A stretch of DNA of 6,883 bases from Alphaproteobacteria bacterium (GCA_022600235.1 JAHZKS010000076.1:1-6883), one strand, 5' to 3'; positions 1-5,759 are shown, counted from the stretch's first letter. Notes: generated by a model not told the origin, from the sequence alone. Made by a program: numbers and translations.

Positions 1-2
1 CT

Positions 3-293
3 TATGTTGAGCTTCAAGGTCTTAACCCTAGTGATCCTACGGCTTTTGTTACTCCTGCAGGTTTTGCTTTGCTGAATGGTGCTCCAGTTTTATCAGAGGC
101 TTTCGAGTTAGGGCATGTATATATTTATCAAGTTTTAGCTGAACAAGATCCATTGCACTATACCAGTGTAAGTTTGGCTAATGAAGTAGCAGCTGCGGAG
201 GCAGCTGAAGCGGCATTATTAGATGAAGATAGTGCTTCTGGGTATGACCCTAGCTTTTTATCTGGTAATGTTAATACTGGGATCCTCCTATAA
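3..293 (+). CDS. 3' end of ankyrin-like protein, paralogue of the next gene (partial)
   Basis: This frame is open from the window edge to a TAA stop, giving the last 96 residues of a protein whose start lies outside the window. A TTG at 69 is only an internal codon: the frame continues upstream and the homology to the next gene begins before it. Residues 6-31 align without gaps to residues 103-128 of the downstream protein (12 of 26 identical), including a shared VTPA-F-A block and the following G and LS, which resembles the TPLHLAA-G signature of an ankyrin repeat. Residues of about 62-71 form a short Ala/Glu-rich stretch, followed by a DEDSASGYDPS segment that recalls DSDPSASGYS in the neighbour. 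No catalytic motif is visible. It may be an ankyrin-type protein-binding or effector-like protein, but the function is unknown. Confidence 0.75.
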   Translation, partial: YVELQGLNPSDPTAFVTPAGFALLNGAPVLSEAFELGHVYIYQVLAEQDPLHYTSVSLANEVAAAEAAEAALLDEDSASGYDPSFLSGNVNTGILL

Positions 294-321
294 GTTTTCC
301 TAATTTTTATCAGTGGTTTTA

Positions 322-347
322 TAATTTTTATTTATTAATAAAAATTA
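322..347. terminator. AT-only hairpin after the first ankyrin-like gene (possible terminator)
   Basis: The arms at 322-331 and 338-347 are perfect 10-base reverse complements, and one further T-A pair can form inward, leaving a loop of about 4 bases. The hairpin starts 29 bases after the upstream stop codon. It has no GC pairs, so it would be a weak intrinsic terminator; a run of A/T is present but no clean U-tract follows. It could also be an incidental palindrome in AT-rich intergenic DNA. Confidence 0.35.
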
Positions 348-351
348 ACCA

Positions 352-380
352 TTGCATTAAAGTGCAACATGGATTATTTT
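352..380 (+). promoter_or_regulatory. Candidate promoter for the second ankyrin-like gene
   Basis: TTGCAT at 352-357 and TATTTT at 375-380 are 17 bases apart and lie 37 bases or more upstream of the ATG at 417. Both boxes are imperfect matches to the sigma-70 consensus, and such matches are frequent in AT-rich DNA. No good Shine-Dalgarno sequence precedes the ATG; only an A-rich stretch is present. Confidence 0.25.
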
Positions 381-416
381 TCTGAAATCGCAAATTAATT
401 AATAAAAAGTAACAAA

Positions 417-1268
417 ATGCCAGGATCCAAGACAAATACTCATGATTTATTAGTCAAAGCACCAAAAACAATAGAAGAATTATCTTTTGATTTATTTGAT
501 GCTGTTATGGCAGGGAATTATTCTGCAGTAGAAAGACTTTTAAATAAAGGTGCAAAGCCTGATTTTGTATTATCTTTCATAATGGATGGGCAAGAAGTTC
601 ATTTGACTCCTATGCATGCTGTTGGCATGGCATTTTCATTTGGGATTGCAGAGGGAGTATTAAATCAGATGGTTCAATTATTCCACGGTGTGAATGGTGT
701 TAATATGAATGTTGCTATTCCTGGTCTTTATTCTCAGAATCCTCAATATCCAGTAACTCCGGCAGAGTTTGCAGCTATGCATGGTTCAGAAACTCTTTCA
801 ATGTCTATTGATAACCCACCAGTATTTATGGATCTTGTGAATGGTTTTGATTCTGATCCTTCAGCTAGTGGTTATTCAACTGAACAAACTATTTCTCCTG
901 AGATTGATCTTTCATCTTTTATACCAGAATCAGTAATTGCATATGCTGCAGCAGCTGCATCGCAAGCAGACGCAGCGAATCAAGCGGGTGAACGAGATGA
1001 GATAGCAATTGCAAGAGCTAGCACAGCAATTGCCGCAGCCGCAGCCGCAGATGCTGCCGCAGCCGCAGCAGATGCTGCCGCATATGCTGAAGCACAAGAG
1101 GACGTGGCAATTGCAGCCGCAGCCGCGTATGATGAAGAGCAAGAGGACGTGGCAGCAATTGCAGCCGGAGATGCAGCCGCAACGCATTTTACATATCCAC
1201 CTATAGATCAGGTTTATGTGGGTGCACTTGAGGGTGAATTAGAAGCAGCTTTGCTATCTGGTCTATAA
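417..1268 (+). CDS. Ankyrin-like protein with long alanine-rich tract
   Basis: The protein has 283 residues, with no signal peptide or membrane segment apparent. Residues of about 24-50 (FDAVMAGNYSAVERLL-KGAKPDF) match the second half of an ankyrin repeat. Residues 64-91 start with TPMHA, and residues 114-127 read TPAEFAAMHGSETL, both resembling the start of an ankyrin repeat; insertions make the repeats degenerate. Residues 176-254 are dominated by alanine with scattered Asp/Glu/Gln and contain two internal repeats, EAQEDVAIAAAAAYD followed by EEQEDVAAIAAGDAA. The C-terminal ~29 residues are of mixed composition. The upstream partial gene is a paralogue. The ATG is chosen because the ankyrin-like part begins soon after it, but no strong ribosome binding site supports it. 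Ankyrin proteins in intracellular bacteria are often secreted effectors; that role here is inference only. Confidence 0.75.
   Translation: MPGSKTNTHDLLVKAPKTIEELSFDLFDAVMAGNYSAVERLLNKGAKPDFVLSFIMDGQEVHLTPMHAVGMAFSFGIAEGVLNQMVQLFHGVNGVNMNVAIPGLYSQNPQYPVTPAEFAAMHGSETLSMSIDNPPVFMDLVNGFDSDPSASGYSTEQTISPEIDLSSFIPESVIAYAAAAASQADAANQAGERDEIAIARASTAIAAAAAADAAAAAADAAAYAEAQEDVAIAAAAAYDEEQEDVAAIAAGDAAATHFTYPPIDQVYVGALEGELEAALLSGL
942..1178 (+). repeat. GC-rich alanine-coding low-complexity tract
   Basis: This segment encodes residues 176-254 of the ankyrin-like protein. It is made mostly of GCA/GCC/GCT codons, giving far higher GC than the rest of the window. Two repeat layers are visible. A 15-base unit (gcagatgctgccgca) occurs at 1047-1061 and 1068-1082, a 21-base period. 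A 45-base unit occurs at 1089-1133 and 1134-1178, with 15 identical bases at 1095-1109 and 1140-1154. Both periods are multiples of three, so copy-number change keeps the frame. Long open frames on the other strand and in the other forward frame here are side effects of the repeat. Confidence 0.85.
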
Positions 1269-1297
1269 TTTAAATATAATTATTATATTTAAATTAT
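1265..1297. terminator. AT-only palindrome between convergent genes (candidate bidirectional terminator)
   Basis: Bases 1265-1280 and 1282-1297 are perfect reverse complements around a single central base, so a stem of about 15 pairs with a 3-base loop can form. It includes the stop codon of the plus-strand ankyrin-like gene (1266-1268) and ends 2 bases before the stop codon of the minus-strand dksA gene (1300-1302). The position is right for a terminator serving both genes. It has no GC pairs, which is unusual for a classical intrinsic terminator but plausible in an AT-rich genome. Confidence 0.55.
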
Positions 1298-1299
1298 CT

Positions 1300-1716
1300 C
1301 TAATCTTCGCTGTGTTGTCTTTCAAAATTCTCGTGCTTTTCCTGCGCCTCTATGCAAAGTGTTGCAACTGGTCGTGCGTCTAACCTTCGTACGCCTATAG
1401 GTTCTCCAGTTTCTTCACAATAGCCATAGCTTCCATCTTCAATTCGTTCTAAAGCATGATCAATTTTTGTGATAAGCTTTCTATACCTTCCTCTACTGCG
1501 TAATTCAAAGGCCGCTTCGGTTTCAGCCATAGCTCTGTCGCTAGGATCTGGTTCGTTCAGCTTGTCCTCTTTAAGATGAGACATAGTTTGCTGAGCTTCA
1601 TCAATTAGCTCTTGTTTCCATGCATTTAGTTTTTTTTTGAAATATTCTAAATGTTTTTTGCACATATACTCTTCTTTTTCTGAAGGTATATAATCACTTT
1701 CTAATTCTGTTTTCAT
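1300..1716 (-). CDS. dksA: RNA polymerase-binding transcription factor DksA
   Basis: DksA binds the secondary channel of RNA polymerase and, usually with ppGpp, tunes transcription of rRNA, tRNA and biosynthetic promoters. The protein has 138 residues, close to the usual length. Residues of about 14-90 are rich in charged heptad-like helix and would form the coiled coil. The tip motif DxxDxA is present as D57-P-S-D60-R-A62, which is the functional signature. The C-terminal finger (EDGSYGYCEETGEPIGVRRL then ARPVATLCIEAQ) keeps only two of the four zinc cysteines, C100 and C121; the others are T103 and A124. Similar cysteine loss occurs in many alphaproteobacterial DksA proteins and in zinc-independent DksA2 of Pseudomonas. 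The start is supported by a strong ribosome binding site. It lies downstream of tyrS with a 66-base gap and a candidate promoter of its own. Confidence 0.95.
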   Translation of the reverse strand: MKTELESDYIPSEKEEYMCKKHLEYFKKKLNAWKQELIDEAQQTMSHLKEDKLNEPDPSDRAMAETEAAFELRSRGRYRKLITKIDHALERIEDGSYGYCEETGEPIGVRRLDARPVATLCIEAQEKHENFERQHSED

Positions 1717-1722
1717 AGTCCT

Positions 1723-1728
1723 CTCCTT
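1723..1728 (-). promoter_or_regulatory. Strong Shine-Dalgarno site of dksA
   Basis: On the minus strand this reads AAGGAG, 6 bases before the dksA ATG at 1716-1714. It is the best ribosome binding site in the window; most other genes here have weak or no recognisable sites. It fixes the dksA start and suggests high translation. Confidence 0.8.
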
Positions 1729-1749
1729 GAAAAATTTTGATTAGTAGAG

Positions 1750-1776
1750 AGTATAAAAGAAATAAAACTATGGCAA
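1750..1776 (-). promoter_or_regulatory. Candidate sigma-70 promoter of dksA
   Basis: Read on the minus strand, TTGCCA (1776-1771) and TATACT (1755-1750) each match the consensus at five of six bases. The 15-base spacer is shorter than the preferred 17. Transcription would start about 25-30 bases before the dksA ATG, leaving room for the strong ribosome binding site. This would let dksA be expressed apart from the upstream chaperone-tyrS unit. Confidence 0.4.
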
Positions 1777-1782
1777 GATTTT

Positions 1783-3018
1783 TTATTTCAATACCACTTT
1801 GATATGGTTTTTTTTGCCACTAGATAGGGTTATATAGCCGCTTTTGAAATCTTGTGTGAAGATTTTTAGATTTTCATCGGTAATTTTTTTCTTATTTAAG
1901 CTTGCTCCAGATCCTTTAATTAAACGCTTTGCTTTTCCATTGGATTCTGATAATCCACAAAGTTTAAATATTTCATATGCATATATACCTTGTTCGGCAA
2001 GTTTCTTATCTAGCTCGTAGGTAGCAAGATTTTCCATGTTACCTTTTTCAAAAACAGCAGTAGCTGTTTCTGAGGCTTTATTTGCTTCTTTTTCACCATG
2101 GCATAATTTTGTTGCTTCCAGCGCTAATAGTTTTTTATAATTATTTATATTTTTCTTATCATCGGATTCATATTTATTTATTTCTTCTGCTGATATATCC
2201 GTGAATATTTTCATAAATTTAAAAACATCCTTATCGTCTGAATTTCTCCAGAATTGGTAGTATTCATAAGGAGAAAGCATATCTTCATTAAGCCATATTG
2301 CTCCTTTCTCTGTTTTTCCCATTTTGGCTCCAGAGGCTGTTGTGATAAGAGGGGATGTGATCCCAAAAGATTCTTTTTTTAATAACCTTCTAATTAACTC
2401 AACACCATTTACTATGTTTCCCCATTGATCGGCACCACCACATTGTAGAATACAATTATATGTTTTATTTAAATAATAAAAATCATAGGCTTGTAAGATC
2501 ATGTAGTTAAATTCAAGAAAGCTTAAATTTTGTTCCCTGTCTAGTCTAGATTTAACGCTTTCAAAGCTAAGCATTCTGTTTATAGAGAAATGCTGTCCGT
2601 AATCTCTAAGGAAAGCAGTGTATTTAATGCTATCTAACCATTTAGAATTGTCTAGCAACATTGCATCTGAAGGTTTATCTCCAAACTTAACAAATTTTGA
2701 GATGCTTTTTTTAATGCCTTTCGCATTTTCTGCTATTTGCTCGTTTGTCAGCATTTGCCTGGATTTATCTTTTCCAGTAGGGTCACCAATCTTAGTAGTA
2801 GCGCCTCCTAATAGAACAATAGGGCGTATACCATTTTTTTGTAGTAATCTTAATATCATGAGTTGCATCAGACTTCCTACATGAAGCGATGTAGCAGTGC
2901 AGTCAAAACCTATATATGCAGATGGATTCTTTGTAGACAAAGCTTTAGAAAGTGCATTTTCATCAGTGCATTGATAAAAGAAGCCTCTATCTTTAAACTC
3001 TGATATAAAACTATGCAT
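1783..3018 (-). CDS. tyrS: Tyrosyl-tRNA synthetase (class I)
   Basis: TyrRS charges tRNA-Tyr with tyrosine using ATP in the cytosol. The protein has 411 residues, close to the ~420 of bacterial TyrRS. The class I HIGH signature is H46-V-G-S49, preceded by the tyrosine/ATP-pocket segment YIGFDCTATSL (35-45). QAYDF (176-180) and QCGGADQWGNI (192-202) are the conserved tyrosine-binding motifs. The KMSKS loop is K232-M-G-K-T236, the KFGKT-like variant seen in Escherichia coli-type TyrRS. Residues of about 346-411 form the C-terminal S4-like RNA-binding domain. The ATG lies 2 bases after the stop codon of the copper chaperone gene; no strong ribosome binding site is visible, so translation probably depends on coupling. 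All key motifs are intact and no truncation is seen. Confidence 0.97.
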   Translation of the reverse strand: MHSFISEFKDRGFFYQCTDENALSKALSTKNPSAYIGFDCTATSLHVGSLMQLMILRLLQKNGIRPIVLLGGATTKIGDPTGKDKSRQMLTNEQIAENAKGIKKSISKFVKFGDKPSDAMLLDNSKWLDSIKYTAFLRDYGQHFSINRMLSFESVKSRLDREQNLSFLEFNYMILQAYDFYYLNKTYNCILQCGGADQWGNIVNGVELIRRLLKKESFGITSPLITTASGAKMGKTEKGAIWLNEDMLSPYEYYQFWRNSDDKDVFKFMKIFTDISAEEINKYESDDKKNINNYKKLLALEATKLCHGEKEANKASETATAVFEKGNMENLATYELDKKLAEQGIYAYEIFKLCGLSESNGKAKRLIKGSGASLNKKKITDENLKIFTQDFKSGYITLSSGKKNHIKVVLK

Positions 3019-3020
3019 AG

Positions 3021-3443
3021 TTATTTTACGTTTACTTTGTATATTTTGCTTCCAGCATTCTTAAATTCTAACTCTAAATAAAATGTATCGCCAGAGTTTA
3101 AATCTTGTTTTACGCCCATAAGCATTATATGCAAACCTTTTGGCTTGAAAGTAACGGTTTTTCCTGCAGGAAGAACTAGCCTATCTATATGAACCATTTG
3201 TGATATACCATTTTCTGTAACAGTTTTATGTATCTCAGTCATGTGTGCTATATCTGCATTTGCAGAAAGGATAATTTCGTCTTCTTCAGAATCATTTTTA
3301 ATGTCAAAATATACTGCGCTTGTATTATTTTTTTTGCATGTCCTTGCCCACATATCGTTTAATGATACAGAGTCGCACGCTAGCGTAAAATTTGTAATTG
3401 CTAAGAAAATAACGAGTGAGAAAAGTTTAAATGATTTGATCAT
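3021..3443 (-). CDS. Periplasmic copper chaperone of the PCuAC (DUF461) family
   Basis: PCuAC proteins bind Cu(I) in the periplasm and help load the CuA centre of cytochrome c oxidase. The protein has 140 residues. Residues 1-22 form a basic then hydrophobic signal peptide ending FTLA, with cleavage likely before C23. The copper motif H-x10-M-x21-H-x-M is exact: H72, M83, H105, M107, with the usual HMTEIH and PKGLHIMLMG contexts. C23 begins the mature protein and C36 lies where relatives usually have none; they could form a disulfide. C23 is a weak lipobox cysteine (TLAC, Thr at -3), so a lipoprotein is possible but less likely. It is the first gene of a unit with tyrS, 2 bases downstream. 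The ATG is preceded by a weak AGGT ribosome binding site that falls inside an inverted repeat. Confidence 0.9.
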   Translation of the reverse strand: MIKSFKLFSLVIFLAITNFTLACDSVSLNDMWARTCKKNNTSAVYFDIKNDSEEDEIILSANADIAHMTEIHKTVTENGISQMVHIDRLVLPAGKTVTFKPKGLHIMLMGVKQDLNSGDTFYLELEFKNAGSKIYKVNVK

Positions 3444-3450
3444 CTTATAT

Positions 3451-3497
3451 ACCTATTTCATGATTTATGCTGAATCTATAACATAATAGGTAGATTC
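3451..3497 (-). promoter_or_regulatory. Overlapping inverted repeats in front of the copper chaperone gene
   Basis: Two 7-base inverted repeats share this leader or promoter region: GAATCTA at 3472-3478 with TAGATTC at 3491-3497, and ACCTATT at 3451-3457 with AATAGGT at 3485-3491. In a minus-strand transcript the second pairing would join the loop of the first hairpin to a downstream segment that contains the weak AGGT ribosome binding site, a pseudoknot-like arrangement. It could be an RNA element, a protein operator, or chance in AT-rich DNA. The transcription start is unknown. Confidence 0.3.
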
Positions 3498-3531
3498 TTA
3501 CTACTGTTTTTTCTATAAATTTAAGTGTAGC

Positions 3532-3560
3532 TTGCGGGTCAATGGTTATTATGATTATAT
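3532..3560 (+). promoter_or_regulatory. Candidate promoter for the glycosyltransferase gene
   Basis: TTGCGG at 3532-3537 and TTATAT at 3555-3560 are 17 bases apart, and the -10 box is preceded by TGA, a partial extended -10. It lies about 30 bases before the ATG at 3590 within the 146-base divergent intergenic region. The box matches are modest (the -10 matches three of six), so this is a tentative call. Confidence 0.3.
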
Positions 3561-3589
3561 ATGCGAAAATAATATTATTAACTCAGTAG

Positions 3590-5098
3590 ATGAAAGTGCA
3601 GAAGTTTGAAGAAGTAATCTCATCAAATAGGAAGAAATTTGATTCAATATTAGAAGATATTGATAAATCTTCTAATAGAAGAAAGAAGATTGCCTTGTGT
3701 GGGCAAGCTGCGATTCTTGCATTTAATAATCCTTGTGGAGCACTAAATGCGTTTGCTCTTGAAGATATATTGATTAAAATATCTCAAGATTCCTTTTTTG
3801 CTAGCACAGAAAAAGTAAAGAAAAACTCTTTTCTTCATGTGATGACTCGATGTTACTCGAGTGGAGGTCATACTAGGGTGGTGGAGAGATGGATTGCAAG
3901 TGCTGATAAAGACTCTACACATTCTGTTGTGTTAACAGGTCAAGGAAGTCGTTCCATACCAGATTTGCTAAGTCAGCGAGTAAAAGAGAAGAGTGGGCAT
4001 ATGCTAAATATTATAGGCAAAGATCATTTGGATGTAGCTCTGCAGCTTAGGAAGATAGCGTGTGAGTATGAGTATATTATACTACATGCGCATTCTTACG
4101 ACATTATTCCAATGCTTGCGTTTGGTACAGAAAAATTTACCAGGCCTGTTATTCTTTATAATCATTCAGATGCATGGTTCTGGGTTGGTGTGAGCATAGC
4201 TGATTTTGTAGTTGAATTTACTGATTTTGGAATGAGAATAAGTAAAAAACTGCGAGGTACGCAGAAAAGCTGCATACTTCCATTGCCTGTGGATGAAATA
4301 CTAACTCCTCCAGTTTCTGTAAAAGAGAAGTATTCATTGAAAGAATCTCTTGGTTTTGAAAAAAATACGAAAATCATCTTAACTATATCGTCTGCATATA
4401 AATTCTTGCCCATAAAAGGGATTGATTATATGGATTTTATGACGAAATTTCTTAATAAGCATGAAGATATTAGATTGCTTCTAATAGGCCCTCATGATAC
4501 TCAAAAGATGATTGTGGAGGCAAATAAATCTACAGGAGGCAAGATAAAAGCGATAGGAGTTATCCCTAATGATGAGATTTACAAATATATCTCTATTGCT
4601 GATGTAGCTTTAGATTCATTTCCTCTCTCTTCCCCTACATCGTTATTTGATATTGCAAAATATCACGTTCCTTGTCTTGTATTTAATGTTCCACATTTTG
4701 AGTTCAAGATATTTGATACTGAAGAAGCTATATGCAAGGATTTACAGGAGTTAGAGCTTAAGATTTGTAATATTTTGTTCAAAAATAAGAAGCAAAAAAT
4801 GCTACTTAAGTTGCTTGAAGAAAGACATTTACCGAAAGGTTTTAAAAAAGAACTAAAAGAATGTGTATCCAAATTTCCACAATCTCATAAATTGCATAAG
4901 TTTAAGCAAGGTAAGGCAGATCATTTTATAGGATTTCAGAGTATAATAGCAAAGAATACTATAGCTAAAAATTCTGGCACGAAGGGTAAGGTAAAAAGCT
5001 TTATACGAAAGATTTTATATTTTTACATAAAACATATATATCCAATAGGAATGACATCTAGATTATATAGGTACCTGAATAGTTTTGGTTTGGTTTAA
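3590..5098 (+). CDS. GT-B-fold glycosyltransferase (GT4-like)
   Basis: This is a predicted sugar-nucleotide-dependent transferase, probably acting on a cell-surface glycan or lipid; donor and acceptor cannot be told. The protein has 502 residues. Residues of about 82-101 (HVMTRCYSSGGHTRVVERW) form the N-terminal glycine-rich acceptor loop, followed by HAHSYD (166-171) and NHSDAWFW (191-198). The C-terminal Rossmann half starts near KIILTISSAY (261-270), with LLLIGP (296-301) and IGVIPNDEIYKYISIADVALD (322-342). In place of the usual E-x7-E, the donor-site segment reads DSFPLSSPTSLFDIAKYHVP (342-361), more like an OGT/SPINDLY-type D-x-x-P...T-S...D pattern. The last ~40 residues are basic and aromatic and may bind membrane. 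An in-frame TAG at 3587-3589 rules out a longer start; no ribosome binding site is evident. Its stop overlaps that of the convergent regulator. Confidence 0.8.
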   Translation: MKVQKFEEVISSNRKKFDSILEDIDKSSNRRKKIALCGQAAILAFNNPCGALNAFALEDILIKISQDSFFASTEKVKKNSFLHVMTRCYSSGGHTRVVERWIASADKDSTHSVVLTGQGSRSIPDLLSQRVKEKSGHMLNIIGKDHLDVALQLRKIACEYEYIILHAHSYDIIPMLAFGTEKFTRPVILYNHSDAWFWVGVSIADFVVEFTDFGMRISKKLRGTQKSCILPLPVDEILTPPVSVKEKYSLKESLGFEKNTKIILTISSAYKFLPIKGIDYMDFMTKFLNKHEDIRLLLIGPHDTQKMIVEANKSTGGKIKAIGVIPNDEIYKYISIADVALDSFPLSSPTSLFDIAKYHVPCLVFNVPHFEFKIFDTEEAICKDLQELELKICNILFKNKKQKMLLKLLEERHLPKGFKKELKECVSKFPQSHKLHKFKQGKADHFIGFQSIIAKNTIAKNSGTKGKVKSFIRKILYFYIKHIYPIGMTSRLYRYLNSFGLV

Positions 5099-5691
5099 CA
5101 AACAGAATATGTGTTGTTCAAATTCACAATACTTAACTCTGGTTCTAGTTTTTTTCTTAGGCGACTGATGTGTGTTTCTAAGGTGTAAGTTGAGATTTGG
5201 TCTCCATATCCAAAAACATTCTGGAGTATGTCTTCTTTTTTCTTTGATGATTTATTTTCTGACATAATATACAAAATTAAATCTAGCTCTTTGCTTGTTA
5301 ATCTAAAGCTATATATATTATTCTGAGCAATCTTTACTAAGGTTTTTGTGCTAAAATTTATCCATATATTCTTAGATAAATTTGCTAATTTAGTATTAGA
5401 AGCATCAATTAAAGCGATAAAATCTGAATATATTATAGGCTTTTTCACATGTCTGATATTGGAATGATTATTGCTATTAGTGATTATTATAATAGAGCAT
5501 AGACTATATAAAAAATTAAGGTTACTTTCCGAAACTTCTACATTATCTATAATGACAAGAGTTTGTGACTCTATTTTAGGAAGAATAAAAGAATCATATT
5601 GAATGATATCAGAATCTTTATGAGATTGCTTTATAAGTTCTTTAAGAAACCCATGTGAGCTATATATTACAATCTGTTTATGTTTACTCAT
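5095..5691 (-). CDS. OmpR/PhoB-type winged-helix regulator with degenerate receiver domain
   Basis: The protein has 198 residues, shorter than the ~225-240 of typical OmpR/PhoB regulators. Residues of about 110-198 are a winged-helix DNA-binding domain: RLTSKELDLILYIM (130-143) is the first helix, and STYTLETHISRLRKKLE (167-183) is the recognition helix with the family's typical V/T..H...LR.K pattern. The N-terminal ~100 residues look like a receiver fold: LVIIDN places D49 at the phosphoacceptor site, T71 follows the next strand (IIIITN), and K84-P85 matches the conserved Lys-Pro. The acidic pair after the first strand is replaced by S11-S12 (IVIYSSHGF), so Mg2+-dependent phosphorylation is doubtful. 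No histidine kinase gene is adjacent. Target genes are unknown; the divergently transcribed ribA is only a positional candidate. Confidence 0.85.
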   Translation of the reverse strand: MSKHKQIVIYSSHGFLKELIKQSHKDSDIIQYDSFILPKIESQTLVIIDNVEVSESNLNFLYSLCSIIIITNSNNHSNIRHVKKPIIYSDFIALIDASNTKLANLSKNIWINFSTKTLVKIAQNNIYSFRLTSKELDLILYIMSENKSSKKKEDILQNVFGYGDQISTYTLETHISRLRKKLEPELSIVNLNNTYSVC

Positions 5692-5715
5692 ATTTCAAAA
5701 TATCATTTAGATAGC

Positions 5716-5744
5716 ATTATACCAAATAAAATGAGAAATATTAA
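5716..5744 (-). promoter_or_regulatory. Promoter of the winged-helix regulator gene
   Basis: On the minus strand a perfect TATAAT (5721-5716) is preceded by TGG, giving a full extended -10 element. TTAATA (5744-5739) lies 17 bases upstream and matches the -35 consensus at four of six bases. The start site would fall about 20 bases before the ATG at 5691. This is the best promoter match in the window. The ATG itself has no clear ribosome binding site. Confidence 0.55.
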
Positions 5745-5759
5745 ATTACTTTTCAATAG

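Noticed and set aside
369..398. Nine-codon open frame (ATG at 369) upstream of the second ankyrin-like gene
   Set aside because: It could be a leader peptide but has no ribosome binding site, repeated codons or hairpin pairing that would suggest attenuation.
930..1187. Cysteine-rich open frame on the minus strand
   Set aside because: It is the reverse complement of the alanine-codon repeat (GCA/GCC read backwards as TGC/GGC), not an independent gene.
1009..1206. Gln/Pro-rich open frame in another plus-strand frame
   Set aside because: It is a frame-shifted reading of the same repeat tract (CAG/CCG codons) with no start signal.
2618..2884. 88-residue plus-strand open frame inside tyrS
   Set aside because: It lies fully antisense to the conserved TyrRS catalytic domain and has no family-like motif or ribosome binding site.
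3241..3486. Plus-strand open frame antisense to the copper chaperone
   Set aside because: It overlaps a clearly conserved gene on the other strand and has no recognisable features.
3551..3589. Upstream ATG in frame with the glycosyltransferase
   Set aside because: The frame ends in TAG directly before the ATG at 3590, so it cannot extend the protein, and 12 codons without a ribosome binding site give no evidence of a real leader peptide.
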